The notes: generated from the sequence alone by a model not told the origin. A DNA stretch of 64,000 nt from Pezicula radicicola (GCA_003008705.1 PDUO01000016.1:373975-437974); one strand, 5' to 3'. Numbered from the stretch's first letter, positions 11,045 to 23,093 are shown. Translations and numbers: made by a program.

Positions 11045-13991
11045 ATGGGCTCTACATCAACTGCTGAGCCACATGCTGATGGCCTCCGAGAACGAAAAGT
11101 ACACGCAGATGGCGAAAGGACAGGGCCTGGTGCAAGCAATTCAATAGATGAACATGGAGAGGTCGAAAAACATACCAAGACTTTTGGAAGAACTCCAGAT
11201 GGAACCAGTGAGTAGAATTACAGGAAGCCCCCGTTCTGCCAGTCCAATGGCACACATTGTATTGCCTTAAAGCTAACAGCACGTAGTCTTCACAGTCCCT
11301 CAGACCCATGACATGGTTTCGCAGCTCCTCGACCCCCGACAACCCAAAAACCTCTCAGATGCCATAGTCCTTGCTATACTCGGTCTGCATGTCCTGGCCT
11401 TGTATTGCCTACCAAGCTCTTCGAAACAACCAGTCTTCGCTTTTGTCTTCTTGTTCTGGCGAGGCTGCTACAATATGGGAATCGGATACCTTCTGAACAT
11501 CCAGTCGAACCACCGACGATTGGTTGGATGGGCGAAAAAATGGAATCTCTTTGAAAATCCTGCCACGGGCAAAAACCCGAGACCCTGGCTTTACAATCTG
11601 ATTAAACGCGAGTTGGAGACCAAAATTCCGGAGGACTACAAATTCGAGGAAGCTCCCATCGAGTACAACACATGGCTCGTCTTTCGAAGAGTAGTGGACT
11701 TGATTCTGATGTGTGACTTTACCTCTTATTGTCTCTTCGCCATTGCGTGCGGAAGCCATCCGGTGGGAGAGGGTATTGCTTTGACTGTAGCCCGTTGGGG
11801 TGCTGGAATTGTTCTCGTTGTGTTCAATTTATGGGTCAAATTGGACGCTCATCGAGTTGTGAAAGACTACGCTTGGTATTGGGGGGACTTCTTTTATCTC
11901 ATTGATCAAGAGTTGACCTTCGATGGAGTATTTGAGATGGCTCCTCATCCTATGTACTCTGTCGGGTATGCTGGTTATTACGGCATTTCCATGATGGCTG
12001 CTAGCTACAACGTGCTTTTTATTTCGATCATTGCACATGCCGCCCAGTTCATATTCCTCGTATACGTCGAGAATCCCCATATCGAAAAAACTTACAATCC
12101 TCCTCCACCCAGAAAGCGCGAAGGTGACCCATCTCCTACGGAGATCGAACATGCCAATGCGTCAGCCGCTCTTAGAGAGGGTATAGAGTATATCTCACCA
12201 CCCGAAAAGCCTGCTCCTCCATTAGCGTCATCAAAGCAGCCCTCGCCAATGCACAACTTGATGGGAATCCGCAACATTGATCTTTTCCGCATTACTGATG
12301 TCTCAGTAATACTTCTTCAAGGGTATGTATTTCTGGTTACTGCCTTGACACCATCGACACCACTCTATCAAGCATTATTTGTGCTTAACGCGATAGCGTG
12401 GCGCCTTTGGTATGCCGTCGGACTTGGAATTGTTCTCAATCGGCAATCAGAAAAGAAGATGTGGACTCGCCATTTCGTCAAGTACGGCGAGAGCACCGAG
12501 GAAGCATGGCGACAGTGGAAGGGCATGTATCACTTGAGTATGACAATGTGCTATGCAAGCTTCATTACAGCCACGTGGAAGATGTATTCGCTCCCAACCG
12601 ATTGGGGTTATGGCCTGGTGCTTTTGAAGCACGTTCTTGCGGCTGGTCTTGTTGCCTTACAAGTCTGGACAGCCGTCAGCATCTACGAATCACTTGGTGA
12701 ATTTGGATGGTTCTTCGGAGATTTCTTCTTTGACCAAGCCCCCAAGCTTACCTACAGCGGTATTTATCGCTATCTAAATAATCCAGAACGTATCATTGGT
12801 TTGGCTGGCATCTGGGGTGCTGTCCTGGTCACAGGAAGTAAAGCCATCTTCTTTCTCGCTCTTCTCAGTCACATGTTGACCCTTGCTTTTATCCAATTCG
12901 TCGAGAAGCCTCACATGCAAAAGCTTTATGGCCGTAATCTTCGACCAGAAGCAGGTCTTTCCAAGACTATCCGCACTTCTATCCCGCCTCCTCTCAAGAA
13001 GTGGCAAGGAAGCGTGGACAAGGTACTCGGCGAGACGAGCAATTTCGTTGAAGAGTTCTTGGATGCGGCGAGACCTAAACTTGCTGCTGGTGTCTCTACC
13101 ATCGTCCGGGACACTTCTGCCTTATTCAGTCAATATCCTGCACGCATCACCTTGACTCGATTGGCACCTGATTTAGCTGGTTACAATCCCAAGGACTATT
13201 CTATCGAGATTGAAGGCACTCTCTCTTCTGCTTTGGGAAGAAGCGAAAGGGCAACCATCAAGGAAGGGCAAACCGCAAGATTACCACTCACCCGAAATGC
13301 TGACTATAAGCCATTGATGTTTGAATTTGGAGCTGCAATCAAAGTAAAATGGACTGCACCTATCAATCACAGCAAGAAGGACTGGGTTGGGCTTTACATG
13401 GTAGCTGACAGCGCATCCCGCGAAGTAACTCGCGTCACTTCTGCCGGTCGATGGATAGCAACTGTTCCCAACGAGTACGAGAATACAACTGCCGACAAGG
13501 GAATACTAGTCTCAGAACAACTTGTAAAAGATGTTATTCGTGAAGATGGCACCGTGGGCAATTTTCTCCAAGGTGAAATGCTCTTCGAAGGCGACAAACT
13601 CTGGTGGACCCACGGTGTCTTCGAGTTCCGTTACCATCACGATGGCAAACATAATGTCATGGCTATCTCTCGTCCGTTCGAGATTCGCATAGGCCGCTTC
13701 GATGAAGAAGACGTTGAGGTCGACGACAATGGTCTTATTCGTGGGGCTGTGGAAGTGGCTCTCTTGCCGGTCGTCCGAAACTGCTTCGACCGTGACCCAG
13801 ACATTGCACCAAACACAGTGGACGAAAGCTTTGGTAGCTTAGTAGAAAGAGATGGGAAGTACGCCAAGCGTGTTGTCTTCGCTGTGCATCAGATGTTTGG
13901 GATCGAGTTTGCACCAGGAGTCGTGCTTGCAGATGGAAATGTGAAGAACTTGGCGTGGAGAATTTGCAATGCCAAGCAAGTTTTGGTATGA
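11045..13991 (+). CDS. CHO2: Phosphatidylethanolamine N-methyltransferase Cho2
   Basis: This ER membrane enzyme performs the first SAM-dependent methylation of phosphatidylethanolamine on the route to phosphatidylcholine. Exon 1 is 11045-11207 and exon 2 is 11287-13991. The 79-nt intron is GTGAGT...AGCTAACA...GTAG, and the product is 955 residues. The short first exon encodes [18 protein letters not shown]...GRTPDGT and joins in frame to [17 protein letters not shown]. The many-pass membrane region has two internal methyltransferase-like repeats, marked by [10 protein letters not shown] near residue 273 and [11 protein letters not shown] near residue 551. A soluble C-terminal region follows, ending CNAKQVLV. 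The length and repeat layout match fungal Cho2, not the 200-residue Opi3. An ATG six bases upstream is in another frame. Confidence 0.95.
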
Positions 13992-14503
13992 TGATTTATT
14001 TGCCATTTACTTTAAACTTAACTTCTATCATTACTCGAATTAACCTCGTTATTCATAGGCTCCTTATAGCATGTCCCATTCGAAAGGCACAACGACGCCA
14101 ACAGGCGAAAAGTTCTAAGGAAATATGCATTGGAGGAAAAGGGAGAAGATTGGTAGGGTTATTTTATGAGTGTTAGTTTCGAAATTCGGTGATACCCTTG
14201 GGGGAAATGATTGTTGTTTCGTTTCAATGCATGCCATGGAGGTCTGTATTTGCATTTGCATTAGTAGGGTCATAAAAGCATTTGAGGCAGAAAAAGTTGG
14301 GCTGTCCCTCTCTAACCCCTTTCCTAAGCGACATGAAGCGCTCCCTGATTAGGTGTCCCTCATTACTTGCCCCATACGATTCTCCATAAAAGCAATTAAG
14401 AAACCTCGTACAAGAGCCGCTTCAGACATGATCAAGGTCTTTCGTACAGAATACAACGCTACTTCAGATGCCAGAACCATACGTCATCTGTCTACGGGCC
14501 CAG
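13992..14503. other. CHO2 3' flank; no gene seen
   Basis: About 510 bases hold only short unconvincing frames. This is probably 3' UTR and spacer before the minus-strand 2EXR gene. Confidence 0.5.
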
Positions 14504-15481
14504 CTAGTGCGGCTCAGCAACAGCAATGTCCTTAGGATAGCCCATACTCAGAGTCCTAAGATTAAGAGTGCTAACACTCTCTAGACGGTCAACCACGCCA
14601 AAATGGTCATTCATACATTCTATGAAGATATGAATAGTCTCGGGTATTGAAAGCCAGACAATTTGGGAATCTTCACCTAAGCCAGCATAGTTGTCATCTA
14701 GCTCAAGTCGGATAAACCTAAGGTTGTGAAACTTTTCGGCAGCTGTCTTGATAGGGCTTAAGAATGATCCTATACCGTATTCTTCGTCATCTAGGCCATC
14801 ATCCTCATTGATGAAAACTTAAATGATAGTGTTCGTGTATTACAGGGCCATTTTTGGGTTGAAGAGAAGTTCAATATATCATCCATGACTAAAAATACCT
14901 CGTCATCTAATATCTCGTTATAATCCTCCAAGGCTTCTGCAAAACTTTGGAAGTAAACATATTAACATATTTTGCCTTACAAAACATAAAACCGAATACG
15001 AAGGGAATGCAAAAGGAATATCAAGAATTTACCCAAGTCCTGGCCACGGCAGCCACGGCATATGAAGAGTAATCGTCTCGATTTTCAAATTCCGAATCAG
15101 TTGCACATTGGCTTCTTGCAGCCGTGCAAGTCGCTTTTTATCTATGCGTATTTCTCCCAATGTGTGCTTATTCACAACTAGGTCCTGAGTCTTATAGAAG
15201 ACTTCAATTGCTTCGTTGTAGAGCTGAGGATCCCCGATTAAAACTTCGGAAAGCTTTGGTCGATATAATGTGTCTAGTATTGCTAACTCCCAAATATAAA
15301 GTCGGAGTTCTGACGGGAGCTTGTAAAATATGGAGGCGTACTTTCCTGATGGTTGGGAAATCCGATGTTGGCTGTTTTGAATTTTAGGTATTCCTGTTTC
15401 GTCTGCCGTTTTTACGGATGTGTTTTGTGTGCGTACAATAAGTTCGGCTTCTGCCTGATCTTGCATCGAGGCTTCGGTCAT
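14504..15481 (-). CDS. 2EXR-like fungal hypothetical protein, exon structure and integrity uncertain
   Basis: The first exon (from 15481) encodes 150 residues. It contains IFYKLPSELRLYIWELAI, the start of a fungal 2EXR-type domain (F..LP.ELR..IW), then DPQLYNEAIEVFYK. A donor GTAAAT near 15028 can be joined to an acceptor near 14956, continuing with GFAEALEDYNEILDDEV. The last stretch, from about 14800 to the stop at 14504-14506, reads coherently (KTAAEKFHNLRFIRLELDD...GYPKDIAVAEPH). The middle and last parts are in different frames. The only phase-compatible intron I find between them is about 26 nt, too short to be credible, so a frameshift is possible. The function of the family is unknown. 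The gene is partly decayed or mis-assembled unless transcript data show otherwise. Confidence 0.45.
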
Positions 15482-16320
15482 GTTTTCGAATTTTGCATCT
15501 AAGTTTAGAGCTGTGGAAGGTGGCTCTTCTTTCCTTGTTGGGCTTCTGGGTGTGAAGGATTGGAAAAGGTGAGAGGTTTAGTGCAATTGTGAGACTGGAA
15601 AAAAAATTATAGTAATTAGAGATATCGATAGGCTAGCTCCTAGCTGGCTCATCGTCCATTGTGGGTCGGTTTGTACAGTACTTGTACCTTTTAAACTGCA
15701 AACTACCAGTTTAGTGCACCTACCGTTCACAGCGGAAATTCAGTTCATTGGTTCTGGAAATTACAGGAGCTTGCACTTCATTGAAAAATTATTCCAGTTA
15801 TGTCATTTTACTACAATATACCAATTCCAAGGCGCTACCGTACGAATTGGTTTACAAGAGATCATTTTGCTTAGGAGCAGTGAGCTAGCCAAGTCAAGTG
15901 GGTTACCCAAGCCCATCTCTTATGCCTAGACATATTGCTATTCAAAATTGATCCTTTATAAACCAATTTATACGGTACTCCACTTTTCAAATTATCTTTA
16001 TTCTCACTTAATCTACCTATTTCATTACTCTTCCTTTTCTATTATTGGCTAGAGACCTTGGCTGAATATCAATGAGGTAGTTTCACGTAGTCAAGTAAGG
16101 CGTCCAAAGAAAAGAGTGTTTGCATTCAGTACAGAAATGTAGGTATGTAGCGAGAGCCAAAAAACCAGGCCCCTAACTCTTTCGCTTAAGCAGCACCCCA
16201 CAACAGCTCCATGAAATACTTCGTAGAACATCGAAACACCACACACAAAATCATCGTACATATCGATGTAAATAGCCTCAACACGAAGCTTTCCATTGTA
16301 AAAAAAAATACCAAAAATGA
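15482..16320. other. AT-rich intergenic region
   Basis: No coding signal was found. The copy of the short dispersed repeat at 15889-15907 (AAGTCAAGTGGGTTACC) lies here. The end nearest the tRNA contains its T-run terminators on the minus strand (16313-16317 and 16300-16308). Confidence 0.5.
16300..16317 (-). terminator. Pol III terminator of the tRNA-Val gene
   Basis: Just 3' of the tRNA, on its strand, there is a run of five T, then GGTA, then a run of nine T. This is typical of RNA polymerase III termination. Confidence 0.7.
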
Positions 16321-16410
16321 TGATCAGGCTGGGGCTCGATCCCAGGACCTTCTCGGTATTTTGAGTTAACAATGTTAACGAGATGTGATAACCAACTACA
16401 CCACCCGACC
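16321..16410 (-). tRNA. tRNA-Val(AAC) with a 16-nt intron
   Basis: On the minus strand a complete cloverleaf can be folded. The acceptor stem GGTCGGG pairs with CCTGATC (with two G-U pairs). The anticodon stem TCTCG pairs with CGAGA. The T stem CTGGG pairs with CCCAG around the loop ATCGAGC, and the discriminator base is A73. The anticodon loop is TTAACA plus C38, giving anticodon AAC. A 16-nt intron (TTGTTAACTCAAAATA) sits at the canonical 37/38 position, and its TGTTAA is complementary to TTAACA of the loop. The internal A box TGGTGTAGTTGG matches the consensus. T-runs for Pol III termination follow immediately. CCA is not encoded, as expected in eukaryotes. Confidence 0.9.
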
Positions 16411-17460
16411 ATGTTTTATTCTGTTTGTTGAAAAAATTAGCTTTATTTCAGTTTATTAACACGATGGCTGTAGGTACCCGGACACATGCCCTAAATAAGC
16501 GAGTGGTACTGTATCTAAGCCGGCTCAACCGAGAGCTCCGAAGCCATCGTCAGTTCTGTAAATTTCGACAATAAGTAGAAAAATACAGAAATATTATTAA
16601 GCAAATACCAAAATTATAAAATCTAGCCCCGTGGTCTGTGTTGCTTTATGGAATCTGCACCCCAACCACTCTTCTGTAAGGAAGAAAGAAGTCATTGTTT
16701 CATTCACTCGATCTCATTTTGAATCCATATCCTTACAATAGAAAGACGTGATGAACAAGAACTAAGAATATCTAGAGCAGTGCTATAGTATAACTCAGCA
16801 GCTTTCATTTTACTTGATCGAATATAGTAAGTAATACTGTGTATCCGCCTGTCAACAAGACGAAGTGCTCAGACAGGTAAAGACTGTGCAGTAAGTTATA
16901 CCCTGCGACAGGAGGCCGACAATTACAGTAGAAGGAGCTACAGGAAAGAATATGGGATGAAATTAGCGCACTAGCTGTTGTTGAGAATATCGCTGTATTG
17001 TATAATGCACAAGGGAGGTTTACTATCTCAAATCCCGTACCTACCGCGGATCTATCGTTTTGCTCGGTAAAACGACAACTAAGTCTTCATTGCAGCATAT
17101 TTATCCCTTTGTATTCAGGACGCTAGGAAGCTTTTAACACCTACCAGGAAGGGACGTATTACCACTGCGACTATAATAGGACGGAGGGTACTATACAATA
17201 CTAAACAGAGTGAACAGCGTCAATACCATATGGATGCTGCGTGACCACAAAGTGCAACTAGGGTATCCGCTTAGGCTATTACATAGTCACAACAATGAAA
17301 TACATTCGATCGTGTGTTGAATGGCTTGCTGATGCTCATATATTGAAACTAAAATTATGCGGGCTCGATATATTAAAGCGAAGTGAGTTGTGCTCCTAAG
17401 CTAATTTCATCCAAAGTTAAGTCTAATTGAGTTACTAAATTGAGCTCCCTAGTTCCCATG
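16411..17460. other. Intergenic region without identifiable gene
   Basis: About 1 kb has no long open frame. Some plus-strand stretches (about 16900-17330) read as fragments broken by stops and may be old transposon or gene debris, but no family could be named. Confidence 0.4.
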
Positions 17461-17500
17461 TTAACTTAACTTGAGTAACTCGATTGACTTAACTCGCTTC
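17461..17500. repeat. Short dispersed repeat (TTGAGTAACT-type), 3' side of broken 2EXR gene
   Basis: The sequence TTAACTTAACTTGAGTAACT followed by CGATTGACTTAACTCG contains about two units of the motif that forms a tandem array at 26423-26555. It lies about 70 bases beyond the 3' limit of the 2EXR pseudogene. Confidence 0.5.
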
Positions 17501-17570
17501 ATATATAACGATACATCTTGGCTAGTAAAGTGCTACTCTGATTCATCACCATCAAACTCGGCAACACTTA

Positions 17571-18616
17571 TCAGTGGGATCCTGCAATATCTGACTCTGG
17601 CCATATTATACAATACGGTACATGATCAGGAGGTAGACCCAATCTCCATTCCTGCTGATAGAAGGTTTGCGATTCCATGACCTTGACTACAACTTGATTC
17701 TGAGATAGAAGCCCTTTTGCCTGTCCTTGGGTTGTATATTTTAACGGATCTATATAAAATGAAAAAGCATCCTTATGAGTTTTAATCCCTATTTGCATGC
17801 ATCTCCAATGTACGTCATTGTCACCCACCACTAGGATCAGCTCTTCTGGATTCTTGAGTCATTCGCGAGCAATTATATCGTTTCGTGCCGTATTATGAAG
17901 GAACTGTATAAGCGGCTCATCGAAGTCTTCAGCTTGCAGGGCAAGTGACCGAATGCTAGTACATCGAGATGTCCTTCATGACCAGAAGCTAAAGGGTCAA
18001 GGAGTCTCGCAAACCCCCCAGGTAGATATATTTTATCCCTAGCCGGTTGGAAACGCACTCCAGGTTTTGCTTAATCCAGGCTATCTGACTGTCAAGCAAA
18101 AATGTTGCAATGTCTTGGCGAGAAGAGCAGAGGCGGCTCTGGTATAAGGTCCTTAAGAGACAGGGTTGCAGACAGGTAGAAACAATAGCCGCTTGCTCTC
18201 AATGCACGCCGACGAGAGTTACGGCAAGTCCGGAATAGAGCTCGCACTTGACAATAATGCTCGCCAGGCCTATTGTAATAATTAATCCTACGGTCTACTC
18301 CTGCAAGAGGAAACTCGGAGATCGTTGTCCTTCGAATGACCGAAACGATCCACGGCTCCTGCAAGGCAAAGCCCCAGATTTGATCTTGGATCTCGGCGGG
18401 AAGCTCGGAGAAGAAGTAGAAGGTTGCATGTGGGTATAATATTCGGGCTCCAACTTTGTCAACCTTTCTCTTTGTCTCGCAGTTCTGGCTCTCGAGGTGA
18501 TCGATTTTATTGCTCATCTCTTGGAGTTTGCATATAGCAAACCACAATTCAACGCCACACTTAGAAAAAAAAAGGGGCACTCGCTTAGCGAAATACTCGA
18601 CTTTTGTGTAGGCCAC
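17571..18616 (-). pseudogene. Broken 2EXR-type fungal gene
   Basis: The first 174 codons from 18616 are open. They contain FYFFSELPAEIQDQIWGFAL, EPWIVSVIRR and LFRTCRNSRRRALRASG, the two halves of a 2EXR domain. After a frame change near 18100, homologous-looking sequence continues in another frame (RQDIATFLLDSQIAWIK) to a stop near 17994. It then shifts again to SIRSLALQAEDFDEPLIQFL, IIARE, an in-frame TGA, LKNPEELILVVGDND and on to about 17571. The TGA could be a mutated Trp codon (TGG to TGA). At least two frameshifts and one nonsense codon make this a relic. It resembles the intact 2EXR gene at 26.7-27.7 kb in type, but I could not align them in detail. Confidence 0.6.
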
Positions 18617-18621
18617 TGTAG

Positions 18622-18663
18622 GGTAACTCGTAGTAGCTCAGTTAATTTGAGTATTAGAGTTAA
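18622..18663. repeat. Diverged copy of short dispersed repeat, 5' side of broken 2EXR gene
   Basis: GTAACTCGTAGTAGCTCAGT followed by TAATTTGAGTATTAGAGTTAA resembles the TTGAGTAACT/GTAACTNACTTGA motif found around the other 2EXR genes. The match is imperfect. Confidence 0.3.
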
Positions 18664-18889
18664 TAATATGGATGTTTAGAAGAGAATAAACGCCAAATTT
18701 TAAGAAATCGAGAACGCGAACTTCGACATTTCCCCTCAAAACTCAAAAACAACACCCTCATCCCTCATCCTTCCTCCCGCCCAACTAACCAAGCCAACAC
18801 AAAACCTAATCCGATTAGCAACTCTAAAAGAATCCAACTTAGCTTCATGCTGACGAAACCCAATAGTCCTTTTTAAGAAACTTTTCAAA

Positions 18890-19450
18890 GGGAAATCTCA
18901 AATTCTGAATATTAATAGCCATATCACCAATTTCATAATGATTGAAGAAACCACGGAGATTCTCATTCGTTTCTCCTTCTTTGAATTTGGTGAGGTACTT
19001 CTATTAGTGTTCTATGGCCTGCAGGTGCTTCTTTTACGAGACTATCGTTGTGGAATCTGTTAATATTAACTGCTATTACTGAGGAGATACGGAGGGAAGC
19101 CGTGTTTATATTTGTGAGAAGTCTACGGACGTATTCAACTGCTTCTACAGCAAGTTCGCCCTTAGAGAAATAATAAGTTGGGGGTTTTATCGCAATTGGA
19201 TACCATACGTGGACGTCATTTCAATGGCAATCACCTTACGTCCTTGTACTGTGATATCACTATCAATCAACTAAAATTCAAGCTCCTCCTTTGAATATAA
19301 GATTTCGGTGCTAGAGCTAGAAGATGTATAAGAAGAAGAAGGGGGTTTAAAAGTAGAAGGGCCTTATAAACAACGTGCATCTCCTGAGGATGTAGATGAT
19401 GAATCCGAAGTAGAAGAACGAGATATCGAATGGTTATAATCAATTGCCAT
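18890..19450 (-). pseudogene. Decayed hypothetical gene
   Basis: From ATG 19448-19450 a frame reads MAIDYNHSISRSSTSDSSS, then an in-frame TAA, a Ser-rich stretch, an in-frame TAG, and LIDSDITVQGRKVIAIEMTS. After a frame change it continues with YYFSKGELAVEAVEYVRRLL and NINRFHNDSLVKEAPAGH before breaking up into stops around 18950-18890. The coherent stretches show a former protein-coding gene. Two nonsense codons and at least one frameshift show it is dead. No family is recognised. The stop changes fit C-to-T decay. Confidence 0.45.
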
Positions 19451-19653
19451 TTTGCTCGTAGCCGGTATACCTGCTATATTGAGTGTGACGACTATGTGCT
19501 CTTGTAGCTTTTGGACTACGCTCTCTTAATACTTTAAATTATCAAGGCATTTTAGTGGTGCTAAAATTAACAAGAATTGCGACCACGCAGTGAGTACCTG
19601 GTAGTACATTATGCTTTACATTGTTGAATCTCATGTTTCAAGAAAATTCCTTT

Positions 19654-21801
19654 CTAGAAAATATCACGTCCCGTCTTAACAGCTTTATGCGCATCGGAGT
19701 TGTACGCAACTTCACGGACAAGGTTCATAAGCAAGAAGTCACAGCCATGCGCAGCCTGGATCTCAATAGCAGCAGGAAACTTCTCAGCCACCAAAGAAAC
19801 TCTGCTCTCGTAGCCCACCTCCCCAACAGGAACGACGATCTCGGGACTACCGTTGAGCGGAGAGATGAGATTCCAGCTGAGATATTCAGCTGCAGCAGGA
19901 GCGACACCGTTGGCGGAATCGGATGAGACCGTGTCTCGGTACCATGGAACACCGCCGTTGCCGTTGAAGGGGAAGACGACGATAGCGTCGGTGCAGGTAT
20001 CGTTATTTGGTGTTAGGAAATGAGTGCGGTACCAGGATTGGAACTCCTTTCTCTCGGCAACGCCCTCGTCTACGTCGGCCTGGGTCATGGTGGTAGCAAC
20101 TCTGCTTCCCTCGCCGTTCTCGGTGATATATGGCGCTCTGCCGTCAAACTTGGCAGTGTAATCGGCTTGGAAGGCAGCGGAGAACTCGTTGAGCCCAATA
20201 ACCTTTGAGAATGTCTGATACCCGAGAACTGTAAGCTACTTTTTTTTTCAAAGGCAAGACGGTGAAATTCGACTTACGTTTTTAAAGTAGGTGCCAATAC
20301 TAGTGTTGCCATGACCGCTTGTCTCGAGCCAGATCTTGTTGCTGTTGACAATAGTGCGATTAACACCAAGGAATTTTTCCAACTTCTGCACGTATTCCTC
20401 ACATGGAGCGGTGTAGTTGTCAGCAATGTCAGTCCAAAACTCCTCTGGGTAGAGTATCTTGGTTGGGAACTTTGTGAAGTTCTTGAATCCTGATTCGCTA
20501 TACATAGCGGCACCGAAGGTATTCAATGCATCAACATCACGAGCGAAGTGACCGGCGACATCAAAGGGTCCGAAGGCAGTTGCGGTGTTGTTGGTGCTAT
20601 TAAGAGAGGAGCGAATACCGAAAAGACCGTTCAAAGCGGATGGGTACCGCATGGCTGGTTTTCATGTCAGTGAACAGTCACTTGTAGAGGAGATATACTT
20701 ACAGCCACCAGTGTCCTCGCCAACAGTAATGTCTAGCCAATCGTATGCAATCATGGCAGAACCAGATCCTGCTGAAGAGGCGCCAGGAATCTGGTACGTA
20801 TCACCTCTAACGTTCTACGACCAGCAGTCAGCAGCTAGCATGAGTAATATTGGGGTATAGACCTCTTACAATCGGGAGTGAGTAATCAACCCACTGAGAG
20901 GTTGTGAAGTATGCTTGAGCGAACATGGACAGCTTAGTCTTTCCGACAATGATAGCGCCTTGATCAAGGAGATTCTGCAACACGCCTGATGTCTGATTGG
21001 CAGGAGGATAAGTGATTGCGTAAGAGCGGCTGCCATAGGTCGTCAAAGTACCCTTCAGATCATACTCGTCCTTGACGCCAATTCTGTAGCCAGCAAGAGG
21101 CTGCTCAGGAGTGACCTTATAGAACAACCGCGATGGCACCGCAACTGAGAGAACTCCGTAAGGATTTCCACTATTGGCTGGGAGGGGTTCATAGGTGTTA
21201 GAATCATGAGCCGAAGGAATTGTAGGTAGCACGAAAGAATTGGTAAAGTCGTCGTAAAGGCGCCATGCGCGATGAAGGCCGGAACATGTGGCGAAGTATG
21301 GCCCATCAAGGATGGTTGTATTGCAGAGGCTGGCACCAATGTAGACTACCTTGGCTCCTAAGCTCTCAACAAATTTTGAGGTGTCATCCGCAAGGTGAAC
21401 ACCCTGAGGTCCCTGTAGGAAGAATGCTGAGACATTGTGGTTAGAGCGGGCAATTCCGGAGGATCCAGGCATTGCTCACCAGCAGAGAAGTCGTTGGAGT
21501 AAACATCATCCTTAACCAAAAATTCGGAGATAGTGCTATTAAGCCAGTCGACAGTAATAGTCTCCTCTGTTGAAGTTATGACGGTGACTGGTAACGGTTC
21601 CTCGACTTTGAAATCATATGCCAACTATGTACTATGTCAGTCATCATATGTTTACTATTTGAACTTGACGTAGGATAGAACAACCTCTAGCTTGGACGGG
21701 ACAAAGTAAGAGACATCCCCAGGTTTGGTGACGAATGATGAGCCCCATGCATGGGCTGGTAGAGCTACGGCAGCAAGGATGAGTAACCGGTAACCAAACA
21801 T
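19654..21801 (-). CDS. Secreted amidase-signature family protein
   Basis: This amide-hydrolase-superfamily protein has a signal peptide. The start at 21801 gives [20 protein letters not shown]. The gene has about six exons with introns near 21624-21690, 21420-21475, 20805-20870, 20655-20700 and 20220-20280. The core has the catalytic Lys ([14 protein letters not shown]), the cis-Ser segment ([11 protein letters not shown]) and the nucleophile Ser after EDTGG, restored by splicing a T to CC. These are the three residues of the Ser-cisSer-Lys triad. [15 protein letters not shown] precedes the Lys. The protein ends [10 protein letters not shown] at 19654, about 580 residues. Substrate is unknown; extracellular location is inferred from the leader. 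The first intron donor and the last intron acceptor each have two possible positions. Confidence 0.85.
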
Positions 21802-23093
21802 ACTCGCGATTCCAAGCTGGATTGGAAGATTCGAAGGTCAGGAATATTGGACGGGCACGACACAGTTGAACACGGTCTACATGGGACTTTATATACTTCA
21901 TGATCCCCCAGCAGACAAGAGCTAGTATTAGTACCACAGGAAGATATCCGGGGTCATTTTATTTAGCAAGAGATTGGCCGAGTACCTGGAAGATAAGGAT
22001 GATTCGCTGAAATGTCATACCTACTTATTGTGTTCAAATTGGCACAGTATTGTGGGGGAGTTGAAAGTACAAGTCGATTAGCGAGCGACCTTAAGGGTCT
22101 CTTGGCGCCACTGTAAACAACTTCTTTATGGGTTGTTTGATGAAAAGATGAGGTACCTTTCGTACGTGAATTCTACCTTGGCAGCCACGGGTCTACTAAA
22201 AACATTAATCAGTTAGCCTCCTGAGACTGTATAGTGCCAGAATCTCCTTATCCTAGGACCTCAAATCTTAGAAGCTTGCGTCGCTTAATTTTGCGGATGC
22301 TTAACTTCCGCAAAGATATCGCTACAACAAGTAACGTTGATCATATGACGACTATGAATGTCGTGATTATTACATTTTTCAGCCAAGCAGTATCATACCA
22401 AGGCTACAAGGACTCAAAGACCCACGTTGGATCGTAGCTAGCTGCGAAGAGATTTCCTTATCTCTTTCCGAAATGTTTCTCGGGCGTTTCCCGAAGGTCG
22501 CTAAAGTTGCAAAGGAGGGTGTTAAAAGTAGATATCCGTAATAGTGAGATCTCTCCCGATACTTGCAATGACCAAGATTGTAAGCATATCATTTCAAAGA
22601 AGCTGTTGAGATCTGAAAATTGCTCGTCTCGGCGCGAAAAGTAGTGACGCAGTTCTTGACTTCCAGTCCACGAGATGCAATAAAGAATGCTGCAAGTCAA
22701 TATATTGCTCTGCGGAAAGGTTTCGGTACTAAGAGTTGCAAAGCAAACAATGAGCCAAATTTGCTTTGAGAATTATTGATGATTTTTATTTGCTTTAGAA
22801 CGTCAAGAACTTATGGAGTATTAATACGTTCTTTGTATTCCTTTATAGTGTAAACTCGTTCAGGAGTTACTATACTCTAACCTCAAACCTTTCGGTAGTT
22901 CTCTCCTCTCCATATATCACCAAGAGACTATCGGCCAACAACGTAGGCTCCGTATCTTCAGCTGGAATTTTTCCTGCTAGTGCGTTCTGCCCCCGAAGTC
23001 CTGCTAAAGCTGCAGGTCAATTTCCTCGGCTTGCTGAGCAGCATTATAAGTCATAGCGACTTCCAAAATTCGCAATTATTCTTTCTGGATCGC
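21802..23093. other. Long intergenic region, no supported gene
   Basis: About 1.3 kb lies between the amidase start and the 3' end of GCN3. There are only short frames and no recognisable motif. It should hold the amidase promoter at its left end. Confidence 0.5.

Noticed and set aside
10786..11067. 93-codon plus-strand frame before CHO2
   Set aside because: It overlaps the CHO2 start in another frame and is low-complexity (HTNTHTHA); at most a uORF.
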